Positions 42,921 to 53,641 are shown, numbered from the stretch's first letter. The stretch is DNA of 64,000 bases from Phyllobacterium zundukense (GCF_002764115.1 NZ_CP017940.1:2702501-2766500); one strand, 5' to 3'. Notes: generated from the letters alone by a model not told the origin. A program made the numbers and translations.

Positions 42921-44417
42921 TTACTCGGCCGCTGCGTTCTTTTCTTCCTGCGAAATAGCGCTCGCCTCGTAGCCATGCGCTTCCTTCAAGGCTGCACGCA
43001 CACCAGCCTCATAGGCAGGGTGAACGCGATTGAAGTGTGCGAGCTGACGCTCGATGATTACGCCTGGCACGCCGTCCATCGCCGCAGCGATGTTGGAGAA
43101 GAGGCGCGACCGCTGACCGGCGTCGAACAGGTTGAACAGCGCCGTCACCTGACCATAGTCATCATTGCCGACACGGTGGTTGTAGCGGTCCGCGGCGCCG
43201 GAAAGCGGCAGCGGCGGCTCTTTTGCAGACGGCTGCTCGACAGCGCCAGCGAAGCTGTTCGGCTCGTAATAGGCATCGACATTACCGGTCTTCTGGCCGA
43301 AGAAATTCATCTGGCCATCCTTGTGGTAATGATGAACCGGGCACTTTGGCTGGTTAACCGGCAGCGCCTCGTAGTGGGTGCCAAGGCGATAGCGATGGGC
43401 ATCCGCATAGGAGAAGACGCGGGCCTGCAGCATCTTGTCCGGCGAATGGCCGATGCCCGGCACGACGTTGGACGGCGAGAAAGCAGCCTGCTCGATCTCG
43501 GCAAAGTAGTTGTCGGCGTTGCGGTTAAGCTCCATGACACCGATTTCGATCGGCGGGAATTCACCATGCGGCCAGACCTTGGTCAGGTCGAACGGATTGA
43601 ACGAAGTCTGGTCGGCCTGGGCTTCGGTCATGATCTGGACCTGGACGGTCCATTTCGGGAAAGCGCCGCGCTCAATGCCGCCGAACAGCTCTTCCTGATA
43701 AGATTCGCGTGTCTTGCCGATGAGGCTTTCGGCTTCGGCGTTGGTGTAGAACTTATGGCCCTGCTGGGTCTTGAAGTGGAACTTCACCCAGACGCGCTCG
43801 CCGGCGTCGTTCCAGAAGGAATAGGTGTGGGAGCCGTAGCCGTTCATGTACATCGGCGCGACCGGCAGGCCGCGATCCGACATGAGGATCGTTACCTGAT
43901 GCAGGCTTTCCGGCGACAATGACCAGAAATCCCACATGGCAGTTGCGGAGCGCATGTTGGTGCGCGGATGGCGCTTCTGCGTGTGAATGAAGTCGGGGAA
44001 CTTCAGCGGGTCGCGGACGAAGAAGACCGGCGTATTGTTGCCGACGAGATCCCAGTTGCCTTCGCTGGTGTAGAACTTGAGGGCGAAACCGCGCACGTCG
44101 CGCTCGGCATCGGCGGCGCCGAGTTCACCGGCAACGGTGGAAAAACGCAGAAGCAGCGGCGTTTCGGCGCCAGGCTGCAGGGCTTTCGCCTTGGTGTAAC
44201 GGGAAATATCGCCGGTGATCTTCAGCGTACCGAATGCGCCCCAGCCCTTGGCATGGACAACACGCTCCGGAATGCGCTCCCGGTTCTGATGGGCAAGCTT
44301 TTCAAGGAGCTGATAGTCCTGCATCAAGACAGGGCCGCGCTCGCCGGCGGTGATGCTGTTCTGGTTGTCTGATACCGGTGCACCGGCAGTGGTCGTCAAT
44401 GTCGGACGGTCAGCCAT
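42921..44417 (-). CDS. katA: Monofunctional heme catalase
   Basis: A 498-residue clade-3-type catalase that dismutates hydrogen peroxide. Catalytic His is in [16 protein letters not shown], Asn in [13 protein letters not shown], and the heme-ligating Tyr in [19 protein letters not shown]-binding region follows. The start at 44417 has GGGGAG upstream; an ATG 17 codons earlier is not family-like. It is divergent from oxyR across about 140 bp, the expected regulator, and ends in a clear terminator. Confidence 0.97.
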   Translation of the reverse strand: MADRPTLTTTAGAPVSDNQNSITAGERGPVLMQDYQLLEKLAHQNRERIPERVVHAKGWGAFGTLKITGDISRYTKAKALQPGAETPLLLRFSTVAGELGAADAERDVRGFALKFYTSEGNWDLVGNNTPVFFVRDPLKFPDFIHTQKRHPRTNMRSATAMWDFWSLSPESLHQVTILMSDRGLPVAPMYMNGYGSHTYSFWNDAGERVWVKFHFKTQQGHKFYTNAEAESLIGKTRESYQEELFGGIERGAFPKWTVQVQIMTEAQADQTSFNPFDLTKVWPHGEFPPIEIGVMELNRNADNYFAEIEQAAFSPSNVVPGIGHSPDKMLQARVFSYADAHRYRLGTHYEALPVNQPKCPVHHYHKDGQMNFFGQKTGNVDAYYEPNSFAGAVEQPSAKEPPLPLSGAADRYNHRVGNDDYGQVTALFNLFDAGQRSRLFSNIAAAMDGVPGVIIERQLAHFNRVHPAYEAGVRAALKEAHGYEASAISQEEKNAAAE

Positions 44418-44468
44418 TGGCTTCTCCCCTTGAATCTCTCGTTTTGACAGTCGGAATTGCAGGCACAC

Positions 44469-44560
44469 ATGGGCAGCTGCATCCTCGCCGCCACCATAGA
44501 ACCTTTCTAATCATAGTTTCCAATTGAATTTAGAATAATTATTGATAGGATTTACTTATC
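44469..44560. promoter_or_regulatory. katA-oxyR divergent promoter region
   Basis: An AT-rich stretch between the genes with ATAGTTTCCAA (about 44513) resembling half of the OxyR consensus and the dyad GATAGGATTTACTTATC (44544-44560), a LysR-type T-N11-A box that abuts the oxyR start codon. OxyR control of both genes is likely. Confidence 0.55.
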
Positions 44561-45490
44561 ATGTTTTCCGTTCGCCAAATGCGCTATTTCGATGTTCTCG
44601 CCACCACGCTGCATTTCCGCAAAGCGGCCGAGCTGGCGCGCATTTCGCAACCTGCGCTCTCCGCTCAGATATCCGAAATGGAACTGCGGCTTGGTGCCAC
44701 GCTGTTTGAACGGACACGCAGGACGGTGGTGCTAACGGATATGGGCAAGCGCTTGCTTCCGCGCATACGCAGTATTCTGGATGAAATTCGCTCGCTGGAA
44801 GAACTGGCAGCGCAAAAACGCGGCATCCTGAGGGGACGGCTGCGGCTTGGTATCATTCCGACGATCGCGCCCTATCTGCTGCCGCTGCTTATTCCGGAAC
44901 TGCGCGATGCCTATCCGGACCTGACGATCGAACTGCGCGAGGCGGTCACATCGAAACTCGTCGAGGATTTACGCCTCGGCGATCTCGACGCGCTGATCGC
45001 CGCCCTGCCGATCGATGGCGACGGCACCATTGCCAAGCCGCTGTTTCGCGACCGCTTCCTGATTGCCACATCGAGCAATGATATCGACATTCTTACCTCA
45101 CCGATGTCGCAGGAAGACGTCGCGCTTGAACGTCTCTTGTTGCTGGAGGAAGGCCATTGTCTGCGCGACCAGGCACTTGCGGTGTGCACCAGCGTCAAGC
45201 AGCGCCAATTGGTCAATTACGGTGCGACTAGCATGGCGACGCTGTTGCAGATGGTCAGCCATGGCATGGGGCTGACCTTGATCCCCGAGATTGCCGTGCG
45301 GACAGAAGCCGGCCGCAACAATGTGCGGATCATCGCCTTCGCCGATCCGGAACCGTCACGCGAGATCGGCCTGATCTGGCGCAAGCAGAGCGAGCGGCGC
45401 GACGATTTCGAAGCGCTGGCGGCCACGATCATCAACTGCAGCCGCAGGCTGATGATTACCCCGGATGAGCTGGGCGGGCTCGCTGCTTAG
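44561..45490 (+). CDS. oxyR: Hydrogen peroxide sensor OxyR
   Basis: A LysR-type activator of peroxide defence. Winged helix RQMRYFDVLATTLHFRKAAELARISQPALSAQISEMELRLGATLFERTRR. The redox pair is Cys200 and Cys209 in EEGHCLRDQALAVC, at the nine-residue spacing of E. coli Cys199-Cys208. Oxidation to a disulfide activates transcription. Its divergent neighbour is katA. The gene end overlaps the convergent MAPEG gene by 4 bp. 309 residues. Confidence 0.97.
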   Translation: MFSVRQMRYFDVLATTLHFRKAAELARISQPALSAQISEMELRLGATLFERTRRTVVLTDMGKRLLPRIRSILDEIRSLEELAAQKRGILRGRLRLGIIPTIAPYLLPLLIPELRDAYPDLTIELREAVTSKLVEDLRLGDLDALIAALPIDGDGTIAKPLFRDRFLIATSSNDIDILTSPMSQEDVALERLLLLEEGHCLRDQALAVCTSVKQRQLVNYGATSMATLLQMVSHGMGLTLIPEIAVRTEAGRNNVRIIAFADPEPSREIGLIWRKQSERRDDFEALAATIINCSRRLMITPDELGGLAA

Positions 45491-45912
45491 GCAATTGGCG
45501 GCACGGCGAGATGGAGAGCCAATATGACCCAGAGCGCGCCGTTCAATATGAAACCAATGACAAAAAGCGGCTGGCGCAGACTGAGGCGGTTTGACGTCAC
45601 ATGAACGAACGTGTGAGCGATGCGCGCTGCGACAAAGAGCCAGGCGAGGAGGACTGCCAGGAATGAGCTGCCGTTGACCGCATAGAGCGCGAGACAGACG
45701 ACATAAAACAGCATCGGCAATTCATAAAGATTGATCAAATTGCGGATCGTCGCGGCACTGGCTTCAGGTTCCTTCAGAGGCAGTTTGAAGTCGCGTGAGC
45801 TTGCTTGCCCGCTTGTCACTGCCTCTCTGCGCCGCAGCATAAGAAGGGCATAAACCACGTAGATCAGTAGTGTCAGCGCGATCATCGGCCAGAAAATAGC
45901 AGTTTGCGACAT
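45487..45912 (-). CDS. MAPEG-family membrane protein
   Basis: A 141-residue protein with four membrane helices and the MAPEG-type sequence SRDFKLPLKEPEASAATIRNLINLYELPMLFYVVCLALYAVNG followed by AWLFVAARIAHTFVHVTSNRLSLRQPLFVIGF. Bacterial MAPEG proteins include glutathione transferases, but the group is mostly uncharacterised. It is tail-to-tail with oxyR, overlapping by 4 bp, and a LysR gene follows upstream on the same strand. Confidence 0.87.
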   Translation of the reverse strand: MSQTAIFWPMIALTLLIYVVYALLMLRRREAVTSGQASSRDFKLPLKEPEASAATIRNLINLYELPMLFYVVCLALYAVNGSSFLAVLLAWLFVAARIAHTFVHVTSNRLSLRQPLFVIGFILNGALWVILALHLAVPPIA

Positions 45913-45932
45913 GGTGCCCTCCTGTTGTCTGT

Positions 45933-46859
45933 CTATACGTTCTTTTCAGGGATACGGATCGTGCGCAAGCCCGGGACCCGTTTGAGGCTTGACGCCAGAT
46001 GATCGATGAAGGCGCGCACCTTGCGCGGCATGAAGCGAGCGGTCGCATAGACCACGTGAATATCCATGGGTGCATAGGAATAGTCTGGCAACACCCGCAC
46101 CAGCTTGCCCTCGTCGAGCAGGGATTGAATCAATGGCACCTGCGCTCCGCCAATGCCAAGGCCAGCGCAAAGTGCTTCATTGAGAACGAAGGCATTGTTG
46201 GCGAGGAAGGTCGAGCGAACCGGGACAGTGACGGGTCCGTCCGGTCCGACAAGCGGAATCGCCTCGCCCTGCGGCGACCAGGCAAACCGGATGTGCCGGT
46301 GCTGCAAGAGATCTTGCGGCTTTTCGGGATTGCCATGCGCGACAAGATAGTTCGGCGAAGCAACGAGAATGCGCTCGAATGTAGCCAGTTTCCTAGCGAC
46401 GAGATCGGAGGATTTCAGGTCGCCGAAGCGGATCGCGACGTCGACACCTTCGGCGATCAAGTCGGCGAAACGGTCATCGAGGACAAGTTCGATTGTCAGT
46501 TCCGGATGCAGATGCTGGAATTCAATGACAATAGGCGAAAGGTGCATCTGGCCAAAACCGACCGGCCCATGCAACCGCAGATTGCCGCGCAGGCCGGCGG
46601 ACAATTCACCGGTGCTTTCTTCCGCCTCGTCCACCGCCTGCAGGATCTGCCGTGCATGCTGGTAATAGGTCTCGCCGCCCTCTGTCAGTGCAAGCTGGCG
46701 GGTCGAGCGGTGGAACAGGCGCGTGTCGAGATGCCGCTCCAGCGCCGCGATCTGCTGGCTGACGGCGGGCTGGGTCAAGCCGAACTCGCGGGCCGCAGCT
46801 GACAAGGTGCCAAGTTCCGCGACGCGGACGAAGGTCTTCATCGCAGCGAATCGGTCCAT
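45933..46859 (-). CDS. LysR-family transcriptional regulator
   Basis: A 308-residue LysR protein (MDRFAAMKTFVRVAELGTLSAAAREFGLTQPAVSQQIAALERHLDTRLFHRSTRQLALTEGG in the N-terminal winged helix, given here in part), CrgA-like subgroup. The start at 46859 has GGAG upstream; a GTG 2 codons earlier is an alternative. It is divergent from a PRISE-type reductase gene across 105 bp, which it probably controls. An AGAATT/AATTCT dyad lies in between. Confidence 0.88.
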   Translation of the reverse strand: MDRFAAMKTFVRVAELGTLSAAAREFGLTQPAVSQQIAALERHLDTRLFHRSTRQLALTEGGETYYQHARQILQAVDEAEESTGELSAGLRGNLRLHGPVGFGQMHLSPIVIEFQHLHPELTIELVLDDRFADLIAEGVDVAIRFGDLKSSDLVARKLATFERILVASPNYLVAHGNPEKPQDLLQHRHIRFAWSPQGEAIPLVGPDGPVTVPVRSTFLANNAFVLNEALCAGLGIGGAQVPLIQSLLDEGKLVRVLPDYSYAPMDIHVVYATARFMPRKVRAFIDHLASSLKRVPGLRTIRIPEKNV

Positions 46860-46964
46860 GATCACTCCAAAGAATTTCTTATGAATGATATCAATTCTTT
46901 ACCGCTACGCAAAGATACACAAATGGATCATATCTGGTTCAGGAATTGAACTGGAGATTTTGAA

Positions 46965-48014
46965 ATGACCAAAAAAGCAGTTGTTGTAGGCGCCAACGGC
47001 ATCATCGGCGGAAATCTCATCACACATCTCGTGGAGCTGGGTGACTGGGAAATCATCGGCCTGTCGCGTCGCGGCGGCGAAACAGCAGGCAAGGTCAGCC
47101 ATATTGCTGTCGATCTGCTGGATGCGGCGGATGCAAAGGCAAAACTCGTGCATCTCACGGACGTGACGCACATCTTCTACGCAGCCTATCAGGACCGGCC
47201 GAACTGGGCTGAGCTGGTACCGCCGAACCTCGCCATGCTGGTCAATGTGGTCAATGCGATCGAACCGATTGCGCCAGGGCTGGAGCACATCAGCCTGATG
47301 CAGGGCTACAAGGTCTATGGCGCGCATCTCGGTCCGTTCAAGACACCGGCGCTCGAATCAGATGCCAACCACATGCCGCCGGAGTTCAACATCGATCAGC
47401 AGGACTTTCTGGAGGCTTTGCAGAAGGGCAAGACCTGGACGTGGTCGGCCCTGCGCCCGTCCGTCGTTGTCGGCTTTTCGCTCGGCAATCCGATGAATCT
47501 GGCCTCGGTCATCGCCGTCTATGCCTCCATGTCGAAGGAACTCGGCATTCCGCTGCGCTTTCCCGGGAAACCCGGCGCCTATGACAGCCTGCTTGAAATG
47601 ACCGATGCCGGGCTGCTGGCACGGGCGACGGTCTTCATCGCGACGAACCCGCAATGCGGCAACCAGGCATTCAACATCAATAATGGCGACCTCTTCCGCT
47701 GGAGCGAGATGTGGCCGAAGATCGCAAAGTTCTTCGATCTGGAAGTCGCGCCCCCTCTGCCCATGTCACTCAACGTCGTCATGTCCGATAAGGAGGTCCT
47801 GTGGAAGAGGATGATCGAGAAGCACGGTCTTGCGCATACGCCTTATAGCGATGTGTCATCCTGGGGATTTGGCGATGCCGTCTTCAGCTGGAACTATGAT
47901 TTCTTCGCCGATGGCACAAAGCTGCGGCGTGCCGGATTCCATGAATATGTCGATACGCAAGAGATGTTCATGCGCGTGTTCAGCGATCTGCGGGTACGGA
48001 AGATCATTCCCTGA
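46965..48014 (+). CDS. PRISE-type short-chain NADPH reductase
   Basis: A 349-residue extended short-chain dehydrogenase of the PRISE (progesterone 5-beta-reductase/iridoid synthase-like) type. N-terminal VVGANGIIGGNLITHL is the NADP loop, SRRG follows the second strand, and the active-site segment reads LMQGYKVYGAHLGPFKTP with Lys and Tyr in the PRISE arrangement. Such enzymes reduce enones. It is divergent from a LysR gene and probably regulated by it. A palindromic element follows its stop by 7 bp. Confidence 0.88.
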   Translation: MTKKAVVVGANGIIGGNLITHLVELGDWEIIGLSRRGGETAGKVSHIAVDLLDAADAKAKLVHLTDVTHIFYAAYQDRPNWAELVPPNLAMLVNVVNAIEPIAPGLEHISLMQGYKVYGAHLGPFKTPALESDANHMPPEFNIDQQDFLEALQKGKTWTWSALRPSVVVGFSLGNPMNLASVIAVYASMSKELGIPLRFPGKPGAYDSLLEMTDAGLLARATVFIATNPQCGNQAFNINNGDLFRWSEMWPKIAKFFDLEVAPPLPMSLNVVMSDKEVLWKRMIEKHGLAHTPYSDVSSWGFGDAVFSWNYDFFADGTKLRRAGFHEYVDTQEMFMRVFSDLRVRKIIP

Positions 48015-48021
48015 ATGGATG

Positions 48022-48191
48022 CTAGAGCAAGTTTTGTCTATTTAGAGCCGTTCTGCCGGAGGGAATTTGGTTTCAAGGTCAAGGGATTTGGCTTCGTCCG
48101 ATGGGTAAACATCGGCCTCGCCACCTTCCTCGTGGATTGTCTCGCCATCCGAGAAACAGAACTGGCTCTAAATAGACAAAATTTGCTCTAG
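48022..48191. repeat. 170-bp palindromic element with 28-bp terminal inverted repeats
   Basis: The segment 48022-48049 is repeated inverted at 48164-48191 with one mismatch in 28. Pairing goes on inward over GTTCTG/CAGAAC with a 1-nt bulge. The interior (48060-48150) has no gene. It is probably a MITE- or RIME-like non-autonomous element. No flanking target duplication is evident. Confidence 0.8.
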
Positions 48192-48228
48192 GATGTCTCG
48201 ATTCGAGCCATCCGGGGAGTGCCTTGCC

Positions 48229-48587
48229 GTGAGTACAACTATTCTACTTCGGCTTGAGGCCACCCTGATCGCATTGCTCGCATTGGTCAGCTACAGCATG
48301 TGGGACCTAAGCTGGTGGCTGTTTGCAGTGCTGGTGCTTGCGCCGGATATCTCGATGCTTGGTTATCTGAGAGGTCCCCGGATCGGCGCCGCGTGTTACA
48401 ACGCGTTCCACGTTTATTTCGTCGCCCTGGCGATCACCATTCTGGGCTGGTGGTCTGGATCACAGCTTGTCCTCTCGACGGCATCATCTGGGTTTTCCAC
48501 ATCGCCATGGATAGAACGCTCGGCTACGGCCTGAAATATCCGACCTCGTTCCAGGATACGCATCTCGGGCGCATAGGCCGGAACTGA
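48229..48587 (+). pseudogene. DUF4260 membrane protein, frameshifted
   Basis: The first part, from a GTG at 48229, reads STTILLRLEATLIALLALVSYSMWDLSWWLFAVLVLAPDISMLGYLRGPRIGAACYNAFHVY, the start of a DUF4260 four-helix protein. At about 48474 the family continues in the -1 frame as DGIIWVFHIAMDRTLGYGLKYPTSFQDTHLGRIGRN up to 48587. A one-base loss explains it. The original frame stops at 48534 without the conserved end. Lesion or sequencing error cannot be told apart. A palindromic element lies directly upstream. Confidence 0.75.
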
Positions 48588-48590
48588 TCC

Positions 48591-49130
48591 CTATGCCGTG
48601 AATGGCTCACCCTGCCGCCGCGGCCTGTCATAGTTCAGAAAGAACTCGTCGAGTTGTGGCGGCGGAACATTGGTCCCCGCCAGCATGGCATGTGCCTGGC
48701 CGCGATGATGGATCTGGTGAACGAAGAGATGCGACAGCACCAGGTAGATAGGTTCCTGCGAAGTCTCGCCGGTGCCCCATGTGATCGAGATGATCCTGTC
48801 GAGGTCTTCCGGTACCAGATCATCGCAAAAGCCGATGAGGCTGTTGTCGAACTTGATCTGGGCAAGCTTGAGTTCCGCAGCTTTCGGAAACGGTATATCG
48901 CCGACGAGGCTGATGTTCTTGCGCCCCTTGCCGATCATATCGGCCATGTAAATGTGATCGACAATGAGATTGTGGTTGAGCGTCATCTGGATCGACGGAA
49001 AGAAGCTGGTACGCTCCTGCGCAAACTCTTCATCCGTCAATTGTTCACAGGCACTGAGGAGCCGGTGGTTCGACCAGGCGCTGTTGCGCGCCATGGCCGA
49101 GAAATGATCGCGGAGGGCGGTGTCAGACAT
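48591..49130 (-). CDS. DinB-family four-helix protein
   Basis: A 179-residue DinB/YfiT-like metal-binding four-helix bundle. Candidate metal ligands are His53 (LNHNLIVDH), His138 and His142 (LFVHQIHHRGQ). Members include thiol transferases (bacillithiol or mycothiol) and stress-induced proteins, and this one cannot be placed further. It is downstream of guaB on the same strand after 20 bp and is convergent with the DUF4260 remnant with a 3-bp gap. Confidence 0.9.
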   Translation of the reverse strand: MSDTALRDHFSAMARNSAWSNHRLLSACEQLTDEEFAQERTSFFPSIQMTLNHNLIVDHIYMADMIGKGRKNISLVGDIPFPKAAELKLAQIKFDNSLIGFCDDLVPEDLDRIISITWGTGETSQEPIYLVLSHLFVHQIHHRGQAHAMLAGTNVPPPQLDEFFLNYDRPRRQGEPFTA

Positions 49131-49150
49131 CGCCCTCTCCGCTTTGGATG

Positions 49151-50686
<1,536 letters not shown>

Positions 50687-50692
50687 CTAAAG

Positions 50693-50716
50693 GGCGCACC
50701 ACGGTGGTGGAGCGCC
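50693..50716 (-). promoter_or_regulatory. Hairpin in the guaB leader
   Basis: GGCGCACCAC (50693-50702) pairs with GTGGAGCGCC (50707-50716) with one mismatch and a GGTG loop (plus-strand sense), 37 bp upstream of the guaB start. Role unknown; it may be leader structure or a remnant of a repeat. Confidence 0.4.
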
Positions 50717-50766
50717 GAGTCAGTTGTGTTCAAGTGAATTGGCACGGGCTGGTAACATGGATATGT

Positions 50767-50804
50767 CGGTTTGGAAAGACCCCAGACAAGATTTGTCCAA
50801 ACCG
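50767..50804 (-). terminator. Inverted repeat downstream of the metallo-hydrolase gene
   Basis: CGGTTTGGA (50767-50775) and TCCAAACCG (50796-50804) are perfect inverted copies, 47 bp after the minus-strand stop at 50851. With a 20-nt loop and no T-run, it is a weak terminator candidate or an operator for guaB. Confidence 0.4.
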
Positions 50805-50850
50805 AGCGGTTCGACGGGAACACGCCGAGCCGCATCATCCGGTCTATCTG

Positions 50851-51834
50851 TCAAACGTCGAACTGGTAAGTGACCGGCACAAAACGATAACCCATCTCCT
50901 GCTTTTCGGCATAGCCAACTGCCGGGAACGGCATGTGATAGCCGATGAAAGGCACCTTGTCGGTCGCGATCATGTCAAAGACTTTTTTGCGTGTAGCCGC
51001 ACCCATTGCCTTGTCGGTGTCGAAAGCGACCTCCCAATCGGGACGCTGCAACGAAGCGACATAGTGGTTGGCAGTGTCAGCCGTCAGCACAAGATGTTTC
51101 CCAGCCGATTCAATATGGAAAATCATGTGTCCCGGCGTATGACCATAAGCAGCCTCGCTGGTAATGCCGGAAACGACAGAATCACCTGCCTTGATGAAGG
51201 TGGTTTTTTCTCCGAGCGGCTTGACCTTGGCGCTGACACTTTTCGCGCCATTTTCCGCCGGTGTGCCCGTGCGGGCAGGATCGGTCCAGTAATCATATTC
51301 GACTTGGCCGGCGACATAGCGCGCATTGGCAAAGCCTGGCGTTTCGCCATTCATGAGACCGCCGATGTGATCGCCATGCATGTGGGTGATTACGACAATG
51401 CTGACCTGGTCTGGCGTATATCCGGCGGCCTTCATATTGGCTTCCAGTTGTCCCAGACCATTTTCCCGGCCACCGGCGCCAAACCCGGTATCAAAAAGGA
51501 CCAGTTCGGATCCTGTATTGACCAGAACTGGCGCAAAACCGTTGACGGTTTTTGTTTCTGGCAGAAAGTTTGCCTTCATCAGTTGGGCGACCGTCTCGGG
51601 CGTCTGGTTTGCGCCGAAGGTCGGATGCGGACCATCGCCTGGCCGCAATCCGTCAAGCAATGTGGTGATCTCAAAATCTCCGAGCTTGAAGCGCTTGAAG
51701 CCCGGAGTCTTGGCATCTGATTGCGGCACGGCTGCATCGGCAGTCGTGGTCATTAATTGCGGCATTGCCAATCCTCCTGCCATGGCACTGGAAGCAAGGA
51801 AAAGGTCGCGGCGGGAAATCTCGAATGTCGACAT
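50851..51834 (-). CDS. Tat-exported metallo-beta-lactamase-fold hydrolase
   Basis: A 327-residue protein with a twin-arginine signal (ISRRDLFLASSAMAGGLAMPQL) and an MBL fold. The metal site is HMHGDH (His151, His153, Asp155, His156), with further His in GHTPGHM and an Asp in TADTANH. The group includes quorum-quenching lactonases and other periplasmic hydrolases; substrate is unknown. It lies alone, divergent from an MFS exporter gene across about 240 bp with no recognised gene. Confidence 0.9.
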   Translation of the reverse strand: MSTFEISRRDLFLASSAMAGGLAMPQLMTTTADAAVPQSDAKTPGFKRFKLGDFEITTLLDGLRPGDGPHPTFGANQTPETVAQLMKANFLPETKTVNGFAPVLVNTGSELVLFDTGFGAGGRENGLGQLEANMKAAGYTPDQVSIVVITHMHGDHIGGLMNGETPGFANARYVAGQVEYDYWTDPARTGTPAENGAKSVSAKVKPLGEKTTFIKAGDSVVSGITSEAAYGHTPGHMIFHIESAGKHLVLTADTANHYVASLQRPDWEVAFDTDKAMGAATRKKVFDMIATDKVPFIGYHMPFPAVGYAEKQEMGYRFVPVTYQFDV

Positions 51835-52070
51835 GAATTTATCTCCTTGGGGCAGCCATTGATGTTGCGGCAGTCTACACCGCGCGGCGTGGGCGTCGCC
51901 CGTCTCCCCCTTCCAAATCGATCACAAGAACCAGTGGCTGGATCACTTCTGTTTGATCGACGCTTGAGCACAGGCACCCGCGGTGCTATCGGAACTCGCA
52001 CCAACAGACTCAAGTCCCTCCTTCTGGACCTGCCTCCTGTTTTCTCGATCTGTGAGAACTGGAATCCATT

Positions 52071-53474
52071 GTGAATCGCATCGTTCCCCTCGTGCTTGCC
52101 GTAGCTCTGTTCATGGAGCAAATGGACTCAACTGTTATCTCGACATCGCTGCCGGCGATCGCTGCGGATATCGGTACGAGCCCGATCGCTTTGAAACTGG
52201 CGCTGACTGCCTATCTCGTTTCTCTCGCGGTCTTTATTCCGGTCAGCGGCTGGATGGCCGACAGGTTCGGCGCGAAAAACGTGTTCCGGGCGGCGATCGT
52301 CGTGTTCGTCCTTGGATCCATCGCCTGTGCCGTTTCCGACTCATTGTTGGCTTTCGTGGTGTCGCGGTTCTTTCAGGGCGTTGGCGGGGCGATGATGACA
52401 CCGGTGGGCCGCCTCGTTCTGGTGCGATCAACGCCGCGCAGCGAATTGGTCGGAGCGATGGCCTGGCTAACCATGCCTGCCCTTATCGGACCGCTGTTGG
52501 GGCCACCCGTTGGCGGCTTCTTGACTACCTATTTCAGCTGGCACTGGATCTTCCTGATCAATGTGCCGATCGGCATCATCGGAATCTGGTTTGCTACGCG
52601 CTATCTCCCCGCGGTCGAAACTCTGATCCAGCGACCGCTCGATGTGGCCGGCTTTTTCCTCAGCGGCATCGCGGCCTCTGGTGTCGTCTTCGGGTTGTCC
52701 GTCGTCAGCCTTCCGGCCTTGCCCTCATGGGTGGGTTTCTCGACGCTCGCCGTCGGCATCGTATCGGCAATCCTCTACCTCCTGCACGCTCGCAAGACGG
52801 CGGAGCCGCTGCTGGCTCTCGATCTGTTCAACAATCAGGTGTTCAGGGCGTCGATCGTCGGTGGCAGCCTGTTCCGCATCGGCGTGGGCGCCGTGCCATT
52901 CCTGCTGCCCCTGATGTTTCAAATCGGCTTCGGCATGACGCCTTTCCAGTCGGGCATGATCACCTTTGTGTCGGCGCTCGGCGCCATGAGCATGAAGCTT
53001 GTGACCAAATGGTTCTATCGCAAGACCGGTTTCCGCAATTCGCTGATGTACGGATCGCTGGTGGCCGCCGGCTTCATCGCCGTCAACGGGTTCTTCACAC
53101 CGGAGACGCCCTATTTGCTGATGATCCTGCTGCTTCTGGCTGGAGGATTCTTCCGTTCGCTGTTCTTCACCGGCACGAATGCCCTCGCCTATGCGGATAT
53201 TCCGAACGAGCAGACCAGCCAGGCAACCCCCATCAGTTCTGTGGCTCAGCAGATTTCCATCGCGCTTGGGGTTGCAGTGGCGGGCGGCATTCTCGAGGTT
53301 TCCACCAAGATCCACGGCGGACCGCTGCAGCTCTCGGATTTCCACATCGCCTTCTTCATCGTGGCGGCACTGTCTAGTCTAGCCTGCCTGTCGTTCAGAG
53401 GCTTAAATCCGGACGCAGGTGCAGAGGTCTCGGGGCACCGGCCACTGATCAAGGTTGCAGCGCCAGCCGAGTAA
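52071..53474 (+). CDS. DHA2-family (14-helix) MFS drug exporter
   Basis: A 467-residue major facilitator protein with FMEQMDSTVISTSLPAIAADIGTSPIALKLALTAYLVSLAVFIPVSGWMADRFGAKNVFRAAI, the DHA2 N-terminal pattern (first helix D-S-T and motif A GWMADRFG). Motif C GPLLGPPVGGFL and other DHA2 segments are present. Probably exports antibiotics, dyes or detergents. GTG start at 52071. Just after the stop lies unit copy 3. Confidence 0.92.
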   Translation: MNRIVPLVLAVALFMEQMDSTVISTSLPAIAADIGTSPIALKLALTAYLVSLAVFIPVSGWMADRFGAKNVFRAAIVVFVLGSIACAVSDSLLAFVVSRFFQGVGGAMMTPVGRLVLVRSTPRSELVGAMAWLTMPALIGPLLGPPVGGFLTTYFSWHWIFLINVPIGIIGIWFATRYLPAVETLIQRPLDVAGFFLSGIAASGVVFGLSVVSLPALPSWVGFSTLAVGIVSAILYLLHARKTAEPLLALDLFNNQVFRASIVGGSLFRIGVGAVPFLLPLMFQIGFGMTPFQSGMITFVSALGAMSMKLVTKWFYRKTGFRNSLMYGSLVAAGFIAVNGFFTPETPYLLMILLLLAGGFFRSLFFTGTNALAYADIPNEQTSQATPISSVAQQISIALGVAVAGGILEVSTKIHGGPLQLSDFHIAFFIVAALSSLACLSFRGLNPDAGAEVSGHRPLIKVAAPAE

Positions 53475-53497
53475 GACGCAATACAACCTTGCGTTTC

Positions 53498-53636
53498 TTG
53501 TGTACGGGCGCAACGGCGCAAATACTAAGTTCACTCTAAGTTTGAGGGCAGAAGCAGCGAGCACTGAGCCAGCCAGTGCATTGGAGGGGATTGGCTCCTC
53601 CAACTGCGGCATCAGCCTTGCCTTCAAATTGGAGGT
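53498..53636 (+). promoter_or_regulatory. Promoter and structured 5' leader of unit copy 3
   Basis: TTGTGT (53498-53503) and AATACT (53521-53526) are 17 bp apart as in the other copies. The closing stem is TTTGAGGGCA (53541-53550) with TGCCTTCAAA (53619-53628), one G-U pair. Internal hairpins are GCACTG/CAGTGC (53561/53574), TTGGAGG/CCTCCAA (53581/53597) and GGC/GCC (53608/53615). The second hairpin has an almost wholly different sequence from copies 1-2 but pairs fully. SD GGAGGT is at 53631-53636. Confidence 0.68.
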
Positions 53637-53641
53637 GAACT

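Noticed and set aside
48022..48191. The palindromic element as an IS element with a gene
   Set aside because: Only 170 bp long with no ORF inside.
51983..53377. A 464-residue open frame overlapping the MFS exporter in another frame
   Set aside because: Arg/Gly-rich and lacks hydrophobic segments, while the MFS frame has 14 helices and family motifs.
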